Shown here: positions 56,100 through 64,000 of the stretch, piece by piece
How positions within the stretch are numbered: position 1 is the first letter of the stretch
Layout: each line of letters begins with the position of its first letter
Assembly: GCF_002240225.1 (NCBI RefSeq)
Contig: NZ_CP022584.1
Span: 1,240,001-1,304,000, forward strand
Length of the DNA: 64,000 bases
Direction of reading: 5' to 3'
Origin: Paenibacillus physcomitrellae
Lineage (GTDB): Bacteria; Bacillota; Bacilli; Paenibacillales; Paenibacillaceae
Translations under genes and position numbers: made by a program
The notes under the pieces: model-generated
What the model saw: the letters and a program-made list of their open reading frames with translations, nothing else
What the model was told of the DNA's origin: nothing
Databases searched by the model: none

Positions 56100-58289
56100 T
56101 TAAATTTCGCGAAGGATGAACAGTAAGCTCTTGAAATCTCCATCAAGCGGCTTAAAATGCAGGCCCCGGTACATCAGCTCGTCGCCGCCGTACACTTTGC
56201 CGTCCGCTTCCAAACGATAAGCTTTGGCCGGATCCAGCCCTTTCAGCTTCAGGCGGCGAAGCGGCGCGTTCGGGCCGGCTAACACCTGGAAATACGCGGC
56301 GAACGCTTCTTTTTTATCCTCGGACACAAACATCCAGGCGGTTTCATTCCCTTCGAACGGACTGAGCAGCCGGTAAAAGTCGCCGAACTGGATCAACCCC
56401 CGGAGCTGCTTATACTGCTCGACCTGAAGTTTGACGCTGTGCTTCTCTTCGTCCGTCAGCTTGGTCAGATCCAGCTCATAGCCGAAGTTGCCGGACATCG
56501 CCACATGGCCGCGGGTTTCAAACGGCGTGCTGCGGTGCACCTGATGGTTCGGCACGGCGGACACATGCGCGCCCATGGCGCTGGCCGGATAGACGATGCT
56601 GGTGCCGTATTGGATTTTCAATCGTTCCACGGCATCCGTATCGTCGCTGGTCCACGTTTGCGGCATGTAATACAGCATACCCGGATCAAACCTTCCGCCT
56701 CCGCCGGAGCAGCTTTCGAACAGGATATGCGGGAATTTCGAGGTTATGCGTTCCAGCACATCGTACAAGCCGAGCATGTAACGGTGGGCCGTTTCGCGCT
56801 GGCGTTCAGGCGGCAGCAGGGCGGAGCCGATCTCCGTCATGTTGCGGTTCATGTCCCATTTCACATACGTTATCGGCGCAGAGGCCAGAACGCTGCTTAC
56901 GGATTCCACGATATAATCGCAGACGTCGGGCCGGCTGAGATCCAGAATCAGCTGTTCCCGGGCCAATGTGCGGCTGCGGCCTTCCACATGCAGGCACCAG
57001 TCCGGATGCGCCCTGTACAGATTGCTGTCCGGGGACACCATTTCCGGCTCGAACCACAGTCCGAACTGCATGCCGGTTCCCGTAATGTCTTCGCCTAACT
57101 GCTTCAAACCGTTCGGCAGCTTGCGGCGGTCTTCCTTCCAGTCGCCCAGCGAAGAATCATCGCGGTCGCGGCGGCCGAACCAGCCGTCGTCGAGCACAAA
57201 CAGCTCCAGCCCCAATTCTTTGCCGGCAGCGGCGATTTCTTTGATTGTCGATTCGTTGAAGTTGAAATAGGTCGCTTCCCAGTTATTGATCAGAATCGGC
57301 CGGCTTTGATCGCGGTAAACGCCCCGGCAAAGGCGGGTCCGGTAAAGCTTGTGATAAGTGCGCGACATGCCGCCAAGCCCTTCCGAGGACCGGACCAGCA
57401 CAAGCTCCGGCGTCTGAAATGTCTCTCCAGGCTCAAGCTGCCAGCTGAAGCCAAAAGGCTGCAGTCCCAGCATGACCCGGGTCGTGGCGTATTGATCCAC
57501 CTCCGCCTGGGCCATAAAGCTGCCGCTGTACACGAGGCTGAAGCCGTAAACCTCGCCGAAATCCTCGCCCGCATTCCGCTCAAGCAGCGCGATAAACGGG
57601 TTCTGCTGATGGCTGCTGGAGCCGCGTTTGCTGTCAATCCGGTGAATGCCCGGCACCAGCGGACGGGTATGCATATGGCGCTCCCGCGTCCACGTGCCGG
57701 ACAGCTGCAGCATTTCATAATCCGCATCGGCGAATTCCACGCTGCCGCTCATCACCCGCTCCAGAACGGCCGGGCTTGTCCCCTTATTTTCAATCCGTAC
57801 GGAACGCGTAATGGCATCGATATCGCGGAAGGCGGTAAAAGCCAGCACCACCGACAGCCCGCTTGGCTCGTCTTTCAAATATAGCTCCAGCGTATCGGCT
57901 TCCCCTTCGGTTTCCGCATAGGTGGCCGGAAGTCCGGTCAACTCGGGTTTGCCCGCCTTAATGGCATGTCCCTCGTAGCGGAAGTCACTGACTGCCGATC
58001 CGTCTGCAAAACGAATTTCCAGCGCAGGCTCGCGGAAGTCCCCCGTTCCATAGGAAGGATATTCATGCGGCAGCGTATCAAAGGAAAAAGTGCGGTCCTC
58101 GCGAATAAAATTCGGGCTGAACGAGCAGCGCTCGATTGTCAGGTAATCGGTATGAAAGCGGGAAACGTCCAGCTTCGGTCCCCAATACAAATGAGCCGGA
58201 TAACCGGCCTGCACAAGCTGAAAGATGTAGCTGGAATCTTTGGATTGCAAATGAAAAATTTGATTGCCAGAGTCGTAATGAATGGTCAT
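56100..58289 (-). CDS. Alpha-galactosidase, GH36 family
   Basis: 729 residues. The nucleophile Asp is in YVKWDMNRNMTE (about residue 475), and the acid/base Asp is in TWTSDDTDAVERLK (about residue 543), as in GH36. The N-terminal beta-sandwich and C-terminal domains are present, and WFGRRDRDDSSLGDWKED is a conserved loop. It hydrolyses alpha-galactosides such as melibiose or raffinose. No signal peptide, so cytosolic. AAAGGGGAAAACC precedes the ATG. It lies alone, with no transporter. Confidence 0.94.
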   Translation of the reverse strand: MTIHYDSGNQIFHLQSKDSSYIFQLVQAGYPAHLYWGPKLDVSRFHTDYLTIERCSFSPNFIREDRTFSFDTLPHEYPSYGTGDFREPALEIRFADGSAVSDFRYEGHAIKAGKPELTGLPATYAETEGEADTLELYLKDEPSGLSVVLAFTAFRDIDAITRSVRIENKGTSPAVLERVMSGSVEFADADYEMLQLSGTWTRERHMHTRPLVPGIHRIDSKRGSSSHQQNPFIALLERNAGEDFGEVYGFSLVYSGSFMAQAEVDQYATTRVMLGLQPFGFSWQLEPGETFQTPELVLVRSSEGLGGMSRTYHKLYRTRLCRGVYRDQSRPILINNWEATYFNFNESTIKEIAAAGKELGLELFVLDDGWFGRRDRDDSSLGDWKEDRRKLPNGLKQLGEDITGTGMQFGLWFEPEMVSPDSNLYRAHPDWCLHVEGRSRTLAREQLILDLSRPDVCDYIVESVSSVLASAPITYVKWDMNRNMTEIGSALLPPERQRETAHRYMLGLYDVLERITSKFPHILFESCSGGGGRFDPGMLYYMPQTWTSDDTDAVERLKIQYGTSIVYPASAMGAHVSAVPNHQVHRSTPFETRGHVAMSGNFGYELDLTKLTDEEKHSVKLQVEQYKQLRGLIQFGDFYRLLSPFEGNETAWMFVSEDKKEAFAAYFQVLAGPNAPLRRLKLKGLDPAKAYRLEADGKVYGGDELMYRGLHFKPLDGDFKSLLFILREI

Positions 58290-58440
58290 GGTTTTCCCCT
58301 TTTTCGATTCATTTAGTAATAAGGCAGCGTTTTCATTTTGAACTACATTCAGTATATAAGCAGACAGCCGGAAATACTAGCATCTCTTGGAAGGCCGCTA
58401 TTTGCTTCATATCCCCCCTTCCCCTGCTTCCCGAGTGATG

Positions 58441-58523
58441 AAAAAGCAAAAACCGCCCCTTCACGCGAACCGCACCCGGCGGCTGGATGAAATCCAACTG
58501 CCGGATGCCGTTCACGCGGGACG
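58441..58523 (-). terminator. Long hairpin terminator after ldh
   Basis: On the minus strand AACGGCATCCGGC pairs with GCCGGGTGCGGTT and TTGGAT with ATCCAG around TTC. GGTTTTTGCTTTTT follows. About 30 bases after the ldh stop. Confidence 0.7.
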
Positions 58524-58552
58524 GCTTTTCCGTTTCTCGGCTGATAGGATAT

Positions 58553-59509
58553 TTAAACGGTCTCTACCAGCTTGACGATATTTTCCTTGATAATGCCGCA
58601 GGACTTTAGAAACTTCTGCTCCTCGTCCGCCGAGAGATTCAGCTCCAGAATTTCCTGGATGCCGCCTTTGCCGACAATCGCCGGTACGCCGGTGCAAAGC
58701 TCCTTTTGCCCATATTCGCCGTCCAGAATCGCGGAAACCGCGATGATTTTGTGCTCGTCATTCAGAATGGCCCGGGTAATGTAAGCCAGGGCATTGCCGA
58801 TGCCGAACTGGGTATTGCCTTTGCGCGTAAAAATTTCCCATCCCGCATCTTTCGTCCGCTGCTCGATCGTCTCCAGATGGAGGTCTTTAAAACGTTCCTT
58901 ATGCTGCTCCAAAATATGCAGAATCGGCTTTCCTCCAATAGTAACGTGCGACCAGGCCACGAACTGGGAATCGCCGTGTTCGCCGAGCGCATAACCTTGA
59001 ACGCTGCGCGGATCGACGGAAAACACCTCGGACAGCAGTGTTTTCAGCCGCGAGGAATCGATCGAGGTACCCGTGCCGAGGACGCGTCCACGCGGCAGTC
59101 CCGAAACCTCGCGTACGAGATAGGTCACGATATCCACCGGATTGGCCGCCACGACAAACACGCCGTCAAACCCGCTGGCCATAATCCGGCTTACAAGGTC
59201 CTCCGTAATGGCTTTGGCATCCTCCAGCAAAGCGAGGCGTGACTGCATGCCCTTCGGATTCCGGCCCGCCGTTAAAATGATCACATCCATGTCCGCACAG
59301 TCCTCCAGCGTGCCCGCATAAACTTTGGTACGGGTAGAGGTAAACTCCATGCAATGCGATAAATCCAGCGCCTGTGCCACCGCCTTGTCGTAGGTCCGGT
59401 CAACAATCATGATCTCATCGCAGATCGACTGGTTGATCATGGAATAAGCGCATCCTGCGCCAACCATGCCCGCCCCTACCACGGCTACTCTTCTTGTTCC
59501 TTTTCTCAT
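58553..59509 (-). CDS. ldh: L-lactate dehydrogenase family protein with changed specificity loop
   Basis: 318 residues. The Rossmann start is [17 protein letters not shown], the catalytic His is in [12 protein letters not shown], and substrate-binding Arg in [14 protein letters not shown]. All fit L-LDH. The substrate loop, however, reads [15 protein letters not shown] where LDH has AGANQxPGETRLDLV, so the pyruvate-specificity Gln is Pro here. Lactate dehydrogenase is likely but another 2-keto acid is possible. AGGAGGATGACGG precedes the ATG. Confidence 0.85.
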   Translation of the reverse strand: MRKGTRRVAVVGAGMVGAGCAYSMINQSICDEIMIVDRTYDKAVAQALDLSHCMEFTSTRTKVYAGTLEDCADMDVIILTAGRNPKGMQSRLALLEDAKAITEDLVSRIMASGFDGVFVVAANPVDIVTYLVREVSGLPRGRVLGTGTSIDSSRLKTLLSEVFSVDPRSVQGYALGEHGDSQFVAWSHVTIGGKPILHILEQHKERFKDLHLETIEQRTKDAGWEIFTRKGNTQFGIGNALAYITRAILNDEHKIIAVSAILDGEYGQKELCTGVPAIVGKGGIQEILELNLSADEEQKFLKSCGIIKENIVKLVETV

Positions 59510-59577
59510 CCGTCATCCTCCTGTTGTCATCCGTTATCCTAGTTTTCTTCTCTATACAATATAATATTTAGCCCATT

Positions 59578-59615
59578 AAAATGTCACAAAATCTGCCATC
59601 AAACCCGTGACATTT
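59578..59615. promoter_or_regulatory. Inverted repeat between ald and ldh
   Basis: AAATGTCAC and GTGACATTT are perfect nine-base arms with 20 bases between. It may be an operator for ldh or the transcription end of ald. It lacks the FNR N6 spacing. Confidence 0.4.
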
Positions 59616-59654
59616 CAACGAAATATCGGATAAACGGGTGAGAACAGGACTTTT

Positions 59655-60785
59655 TTAAGCTTTCAGAGCATCCAGAACTTCGCCAACCGGCTTGTATTCG
59701 TATCCCAGGCTGAGCGCCACGGCTTCATTTGTTACTTTTCCTACCGAAACATTGACGCCTTTCGCCAAAGCAGGGTTTCTGCGAACACTGTCCGCCAGGC
59801 CAAAATTAGCGATCTGCAGAGCATATGGCATCGTGACGTTGGTCAGTGCCAACGTAGACGTGCGTGCGACCGCTCCCGGCATATTCGCTACGGCATAGTG
59901 GATTACACCATGTTTAGTGTAAGTTGGATCAGCATGGGTCGTTACACGGTCTATCGTCTCCACCGAACCGCCCTGGTCAATAGCCACGTCGACGATCACC
60001 GAACCTTCGCTCATTTGCTGTACCATATATTCCTTGACGAGTTTCGGCGCCCGGGCTCCCGGAATCAATACGGCTCCGATGACGAGGTCGGCTTTCGCTA
60101 CGGCCTGCTCCAGGTTGTAGGGACTGGACATTACTGTCGTCAACCGTCCGCCGAAAATTTCATCCAGGTAGCGCAGACGGCTCGCGTTAAGATCCAGCAG
60201 GGTTACCCGGGCTCCCATGCCCAGCGCGATTTTGGCTGCATTGGTCCCTACCACGCCGCCGCCGACGATCACAACCTCCGCCGGAGCTACCCCGGGCACG
60301 CCGCCAAGCAAAATGCCTTTACCGCCGTAAGGTTTCTCCAGAAACTGGGCTCCGATTTGCGCCGCCATCCGTCCGGCTACCTCGCTCATCGGGGTAAGCA
60401 GCGGCAGCGAGCCGTCTTCAAGCTGCACCGTTTCATAAGCTACCGCATGTACGCCGCTTTCCGCCAGGGCACGCGTCAGTTCGGGCTCCGGGGCAAGGTG
60501 GAGGTAGGTGAACAAAATCAAACCTTCACGGAAAAAGCCGTATTCCGCCGTCATAGGCTCCTTAACCTTCATGATCATTTCGGCGCTGGACCATACCTCG
60601 GCTGCCGAGTTCGCCACATGAGCGCCTTTGCCCTGATACTCTTCATCCGTAAACCCGCTGCCTGCGCCCGCGGAGGTTTCGATCCAGACTTCATGACCGG
60701 CCCGAACAAGCGTATCTACGCCTGCCGGAGTTATGGCAACACGATTTTCATTGTTTTTGATTTCCTTCGGAATTCCTACCCGCAT
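59655..60785 (-). CDS. ald: Alanine dehydrogenase
   Basis: About 376 residues, the same size as B. subtilis Ald. The N-terminus [20 protein letters not shown] and the NAD site [22 protein letters not shown] are typical, with the active-site segment [18 protein letters not shown] containing the expected Arg. It interconverts alanine and pyruvate with NAD+, important for sporulation on alanine. The ATG at 60785 follows AAGGGAAG. The gene precedes ldh by 146 bases and both consume or make pyruvate. Confidence 0.96.
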   Translation of the reverse strand: MRVGIPKEIKNNENRVAITPAGVDTLVRAGHEVWIETSAGAGSGFTDEEYQGKGAHVANSAAEVWSSAEMIMKVKEPMTAEYGFFREGLILFTYLHLAPEPELTRALAESGVHAVAYETVQLEDGSLPLLTPMSEVAGRMAAQIGAQFLEKPYGGKGILLGGVPGVAPAEVVIVGGGVVGTNAAKIALGMGARVTLLDLNASRLRYLDEIFGGRLTTVMSSPYNLEQAVAKADLVIGAVLIPGARAPKLVKEYMVQQMSEGSVIVDVAIDQGGSVETIDRVTTHADPTYTKHGVIHYAVANMPGAVARTSTLALTNVTMPYALQIANFGLADSVRRNPALAKGVNVSVGKVTNEAVALSLGYEYKPVGEVLDALKA

Positions 60786-61123
60786 ATCCAAGACTTCCCT
60801 TCCTCGAATGATAGGCAGCTGCAGCTCTGGCAACCGTTCTTCTCAGACTACTCCTATATATTACATGAGAAGGCGTACAGTTGGAACATATCCGAACATG
60901 AAAAATACGGCAGAACCTCTAGATCACCCGATTTTCCGCTTTTTCTCCGAAAATGGCGTTAACTTTTCTGCCCTAAAGCGTTAGTCCATGTGTCTGTTAA
61001 AGTATCTGAGCTGCCTCATTATAGTCTGCCCATCCCTTATGGTCCCCTTAACTCCTATGTTTCCCTTATCTCTTACGATTGTTCCATCTCTTACGGTTCC
61101 GCCTTCTCCCCAGCCCTGCAAGT
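60786..61123. other. Intergenic region between ald and YolD-like gene
   Basis: No gene was seen. TATAAT on the minus strand at 61023-61018 is a candidate ald promoter. A CT-rich run at 61031-61100 contains ATCTCTTACGATT (61068-61080) and ATCTCTTACGGTT (61086-61098), an 18-base period repeat placed just after the YolD-like stop. Confidence 0.5.
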
Positions 61124-61603
61124 TCACTCGCCAGAAGCCAAACGTGAAGCGATTTCTTTAAGGTATCTGGATAAACGAACGCTAATCTCCGACCGGACTA
61201 CGTCGCGCACCAGACCCAACCGGTCTTCATACCCCCTGCATATAAAACGGTGGTAAACTATCAGATCTTCTTGTTCATCACGAAACACCCGGATGTTCCG
61301 CTTGGCCAGCTCCCGCCGCAAAAGGTACAGATCCTCGCTGATTTTACTCCTCACGACCTTCCCCGCCATTAAATAAAGAGGTTTAAGCAAATTGGCCCGA
61401 TGCTCAATGTCATCCAAGCTTTTCTCCACCATGCTCAGCATGTAGGGCAGCAAAATATAATCGCGGATCATGATCAGCTCAGCTTCTGTAGGCCGAGACG
61501 GAGGCACCTTTGCCGTATGGGCATGCCGCTGCTCGTACTGCTCCTGATGTTCGGTCAGCAGCATTTTGGATTTCCATCGCTCATTTCCATCTAGTTTACT
61601 CAT
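61124..61603 (-). CDS. YolD-like protein coupled to Y-family polymerase
   Basis: 159 residues. The N-terminal stretch LDGNERWKSKMLLTEHQEQYEQ looks like the YolD-like family (WxxMLLPEH core), but the rest (about 35-159) is helical and charged and not recognised; the usual YolD beta-fold is not apparent. The ATG overlaps the stop of the polymerase gene, with GGGGGG eight bases upstream. YolD proteins accompany UvrX-type polymerases in Bacillales. A role in polymerase control is inference. Confidence 0.65.
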   Translation of the reverse strand: MSKLDGNERWKSKMLLTEHQEQYEQRHAHTAKVPPSRPTEAELIMIRDYILLPYMLSMVEKSLDDIEHRANLLKPLYLMAGKVVRSKISEDLYLLRRELAKRNIRVFRDEQEDLIVYHRFICRGYEDRLGLVRDVVRSEISVRLSRYLKEIASRLASGE

Positions 61604-62859
61604 TTAAAATGCCCCCCAATCTGTCCGGCTCTTTCCCTGGCGACCCCGGACTCCAGCAAAGAAGATGCTCTCACGACCGCATCGCTGCCGTATCGGTCTT
61701 TGATCTGGTCGGCCGCTTGTTCAAGTCTGTAAGCCTTGAAACGATCCTCGAAAAGGGTCAGCTGCATAAGCGCAGGGTCAGTCAGATCCGTAAGCGATAC
61801 ATGCAAACGGCTGAGGGGCATTCCTTTCCAATACTGACGGAGAATCCGCCGGGCAGCTGCGGCTACTTCATGGGAAAGGGAAGTCGCCTCCGGGAGCGTA
61901 ATCTGGCGGCTGAACGATGAAGAACGCCGCCCATCCGTCTCGGCCGCGCCTACCGTAACTACCCGCCCGATGTAGCCCCATCTTCTGCAGCGGCGGCATA
62001 CCTCTACCACCAGCTCCAGCAGCACTACCTCGATGTCTTCAATATTCCTGTATAAGCTGCTTCGGAGCGCTTTGCCGTGGCTGATCGATTTCAGCTTGCC
62101 GCGTATATCGGCAACTACAGGGCTCGGGTCAATCCCCCTTGCAGTCTGCCAATAATATTCCGCCTGAATATCACTCTGCCTGCCCATTTCCTGCCTCATG
62201 CGGCGCTTGAAGTCGGGAAGCTCCAGCCGGGCGATGTCTCCGATCGTATGCAGGCCCATCCGCTTGAAATGCCGGGTCATCCGGGATGCCGTCATAAACA
62301 TTTGCTGAACAGGCAGTGGCCACAGCTCGGTTTCGATATTGGCAGCATCCAGTTTAAAAATGCCCTCCGGTCTCTTCTTCGCAAAATTATCCGTTGCCAT
62401 CTTAGCCAAAATCTTGCTTGGGCCGATTCCGCACCGGGTCCAGACGCCGGTGGAGAGCAGCACTCGCGTCTGAATTTGCCGGGCCATTTCCTCCGGAGGG
62501 CCAAAATAAGGAATGGACCCTGTTACATCCAGAAACTGTTCGTCGATCGAATAAGGTTCAACCTGATCCGTAAACGATTCAAAAATTTCCGTAATCAATA
62601 GAGAGACGGCGATATACGTTTGCATCCGCGGACGGATTACCACCAGGTCGGGACACTTCGCCAGCGCCTCCCCCACCCGTTCGGCGGTAGTTACGCCCCG
62701 TGATTTGGCGATTGGACAGGCCGCGAGGATGATGCCTGAGGGGCGGGAGGGATCCCCTACCGCTACCGGTTTATTTTTCAAATCCGGCCTTCCCGCCTTC
62801 TCCACCGAAGCATAAAACGACTGTCCGTCTGCCAGCATAATGACCCGTTCCGTCTTCAC
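61600..62859 (-). CDS. Y-family DNA polymerase (UvrX/DinB type)
   Basis: About 419 residues. The catalytic acid motifs are LADGQSFYASVEKAG near residue 10 and YSIDEQFLDVTG near residue 100; the ImpB/MucB/SamB fold and little-finger domain follow. It copies damaged DNA. Resemblance to B. subtilis UvrX/YqjW is better than to DinB1. The GTG at 62859 is chosen by GGGGAG seven bases upstream; TTG and ATG codons at 62880-62874 are alternatives. Two LexA boxes upstream indicate SOS control. Confidence 0.9.
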   Translation of the reverse strand: MKTERVIMLADGQSFYASVEKAGRPDLKNKPVAVGDPSRPSGIILAACPIAKSRGVTTAERVGEALAKCPDLVVIRPRMQTYIAVSLLITEIFESFTDQVEPYSIDEQFLDVTGSIPYFGPPEEMARQIQTRVLLSTGVWTRCGIGPSKILAKMATDNFAKKRPEGIFKLDAANIETELWPLPVQQMFMTASRMTRHFKRMGLHTIGDIARLELPDFKRRMRQEMGRQSDIQAEYYWQTARGIDPSPVVADIRGKLKSISHGKALRSSLYRNIEDIEVVLLELVVEVCRRCRRWGYIGRVVTVGAAETDGRRSSSFSRQITLPEATSLSHEVAAAARRILRQYWKGMPLSRLHVSLTDLTDPALMQLTLFEDRFKAYRLEQAADQIKDRYGSDAVVRASSLLESGVARERAGQIGGHFK

Positions 62860-62883
62860 TCTCTCACTCCCCATCAACAAAAC

Positions 62884-62926
62884 CGAAAGTATGTTCGTAT
62901 TTCATTATATACCGAATGTACGTTCG
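62884..62926. promoter_or_regulatory. Two LexA (SOS) boxes
   Basis: CGAAAGTATGTTCG (62884-62897) and CGAATGTACGTTCG (62913-62926) match the Bacillus LexA box CGAACN4GTTCG with one change each. They lie about 25 and 55 bases before the start of the polymerase gene. Confidence 0.85.
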
Positions 62927-62999
62927 TTATGCAATGGTTATTTCACCCAGTTCGGCCCCACCGGGGGATGGAGGATTTGGGCGCATCGTCTGGGTATAT

Positions 63000-63032
63000 G
63001 TCCATAACGAATAACCCGCCCCTTCATACAAT
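63000..63032 (+). promoter_or_regulatory. Candidate sigma-E/K promoter of the first yjcZ-family gene
   Basis: CATACAAT (63025-63032) is an exact match to the sigma-E -10 CATACANT. GTCCATAA (63000-63007) provides the ATA of the -35, 17 bases away. The yjcZ-family gene starts 41 bases downstream. Confidence 0.5.
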
Positions 63033-63072
63033 GATTCAGAAAGTAACAATTCCTTAAAAGGAGGAAACAACA

Positions 63073-63192
63073 ATGGGATATGGAGCAGGTTGCGGCCCAG
63101 TGGGCGGCGGACTTTGGACTTCCACAGGAGCGATCTTGGTTCTGTTCATTCTCCTCGTAATTATCACTCGCAGCTTCGGATTTGTTTACTAA
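63073..63192 (+). CDS. YjcZ family sporulation protein (first copy)
   Basis: 39 residues: MGYGAGCGPVGGG then LWTSTGAILVLFILLVIITR. The Gly-rich start and single membrane segment are the YjcZ-family signature; these proteins are small and made during sporulation. AAAAGGAGGAAACAACA precedes the ATG. It is too short for many gene finders. Its neighbour at 63277 is a close paralogue. Confidence 0.92.
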   Translation: MGYGAGCGPVGGGLWTSTGAILVLFILLVIITRSFGFVY

Positions 63193-63276
63193 ACTGCGCT
63201 CGTCCGGCCTGGCCGGAAAGGTAACGATTTTTAAAAAATGAAATTCAAATTTAAATTCGATTAGGAGGAATTTTCC

Positions 63277-63396
63277 ATGGGTGAAGTAGCAGGCGTAGGT
63301 TGTGGACCAGTAGGTGGCGGACTTTGGACTTCTACAGGCGTAATTTTGGTATTGTTCATTCTTCTTGTCATCATTTCCCGCACATTTTTCCTCTAA
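63277..63396 (+). CDS. YjcZ family sporulation protein (second copy)
   Basis: 39 residues: MGEVAGVGCGPVGGGLWTST then GVILVLFILLVIISR. It repeats most of the first copy, with the same glycine-rich motif and membrane helix. GGAGGAATTTTCC precedes the ATG, 85 bases after the first stop. The pair arose by tandem duplication. Confidence 0.92.
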   Translation: MGEVAGVGCGPVGGGLWTSTGVILVLFILLVIISRTFFL

Positions 63397-63562
63397 TAAC
63401 TGATTAACAACCTGACATCAGACTAAATTTGTACGATACGACGTACCCTTGCCTTGCTCCTGTTTCGTCGTAAATCTTGCAGGTCCAGATGTCTTCCGTG
63501 AAGCCATACGGTTTCACGGTATACTTAGCAGCAGTATATGCCAAAAGCGCTTGAGAAGCGAA

Positions 63563-63588
63563 AGAGCCCGGACCTCTGTCCGGGCTCT
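63563..63588. terminator. Hairpin terminator after map
   Basis: AGAGCCCGGAC and GTCCGGGCTCT are perfect arms with CTCT between. On the minus strand TTTCGCTTCTC follows. The region 63397-63562 shows no gene. Confidence 0.65.
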
Positions 63589-63629
63589 TGTCTGTGTATA
63601 GGTCCAGCCGCCGCCAAGCTCTATACCGG

Positions 63630-64000
63630 TTACTGAGCGGTCAAAATCAGCGGTCCATTCGCCGTGATCGCGACCGTATGCTCATATTGGGCGGACAAGC
63701 GGCCGTCTGCCGTCCGGGCCGTCCATTCGTCCTCATCGATGGTAATCCGGAACGTGCCTTCATTAATCATCGGTTCAATCGTCAATACCATGCCTTCCTT
63801 CAGCAGCAGACCTTTGCCAGGCTGGCCGACATGTTCAAAGTTCGGATCCTCATGCAGCGCACGGCCGATTCCGTGGGCCAGCAAATCCCGGACTACGGAG
63901 AAGCCGCTGCTTTCCGCATGAACCTGAATGGCATGTCCAATATCGCCCAGCCGTTTGCCAGGAAGCGCCTGCTCAATGCCCAGATACAGGCACTCCTTGG
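63630..64000 (-). CDS. map: Methionine aminopeptidase type I (3' part, cut by window edge)
   Basis: The open frame continues beyond base 64000, about 123 codons visible. The C-terminal half shows the M24A metal ligands: His in LLAHGIGRALHEDP, Glu in VLTIEPMINEG and Glu in AQYEHTVAI. It removes the initiator Met from nascent proteins. It differs from housekeeping copies only in detail, so which map paralogue it is cannot be told. The start lies outside the window. Confidence 0.9.
   Translation of the reverse strand, partial: KECLYLGIEQALPGKRLGDIGHAIQVHAESSGFSVVRDLLAHGIGRALHEDPNFEHVGQPGKGLLLKEGMVLTIEPMINEGTFRITIDEDEWTARTADGRLSAQYEHTVAITANGPLILTAQ

Noticed and set aside
63397-63629. A further YjcZ-type gene after the second copy
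   Set aside because: No Gly-rich motif, membrane helix or ribosome-binding site was found; it is only intergenic sequence with the map terminator.

Overview
The window looks like the chromosome of a Paenibacillus-type, spore-forming, facultatively anaerobic member of the Bacillales. Three things point there. The efp / yqhV / spoIIIAA-AH order and the yqhO-P-Q-R-aroQ-yqhT block follow the Bacillus subtilis layout. Genes of the YjcZ sporulation family, Zur, MntR and an FNR-type regulator with a C-terminal cysteine cluster are present. Large AraC/YesN-type and glycoside-hydrolase content, copper-amine-oxidase stalk domains and an aspartokinase between efp and yqhV are typical of Paenibacillus. 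No rRNA, tRNA, CRISPR array, prophage or insertion sequence was seen. The assignment to genus is inference.

Region by region. 1-5512 (minus): spoIIIA operon (spoIIIAA to the 5' end of spoIIIAH) for the forespore-mother cell channel, preceded by yqhV. 5605-12530: lysC-type aspartokinase, efp, M24 peptidase, aroQ and yqhR (minus), divergent yqhQ-yqhP (plus), then yqhO (minus). 12620-22632: envelope and metal-homeostasis genes (two stalk-domain exported proteins, mntR, ccdA, a zinc metallopeptidase, zur-yidD) and metG with a T-box leader whose Met specifier and tRNA-end pairing can be read. 22798-31375 (minus): sugar-uptake locus with an ABC binding protein, two permeases, a YesM/YesN-like two-component pair and a NagZ-type hexosaminidase, but no ATPase gene. 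31573-38725: anaerobic block of pflA, pflB, adhE and a divergent fnr, with FNR-like palindromes at each promoter.

38936-49156: duplicated-domain lipoprotein, beta-mannosidase with divergent AraC regulator, HxlR regulator, and a four-gene cluster of two TIM-barrel isomerase-like and two Gfo/Idh/MocA proteins with a divergent AraC regulator. 49288-52444: TerC-family exporter behind a yybP-ykoY manganese riboswitch with two successive terminators, a VTT protein, msrAB and a YdaT-like small protein. 52864-59509: orphan LacI regulator, UlaG-like MBL hydrolase, YitT protein with a long structured leader, GH36 alpha-galactosidase and an L-lactate dehydrogenase-family protein with a changed specificity loop. 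59655-64000: ald, a LexA-controlled Y-family polymerase coupled to a YolD-like protein, two tandem YjcZ genes behind a mother-cell promoter, and the 3' part of map.

Two themes cut across the window. Redox adaptation (fnr, pfl, adhE, ldh, ald) appears joined by palindromic operators. Short degenerate tandem repeats recur just after stop codons at about eight loci. No clearly new defence or mobile system was found; the best leads are the yitT leader, the stop-proximal repeats, the pfl/adhE palindromes and the oxidoreductase-isomerase cluster.
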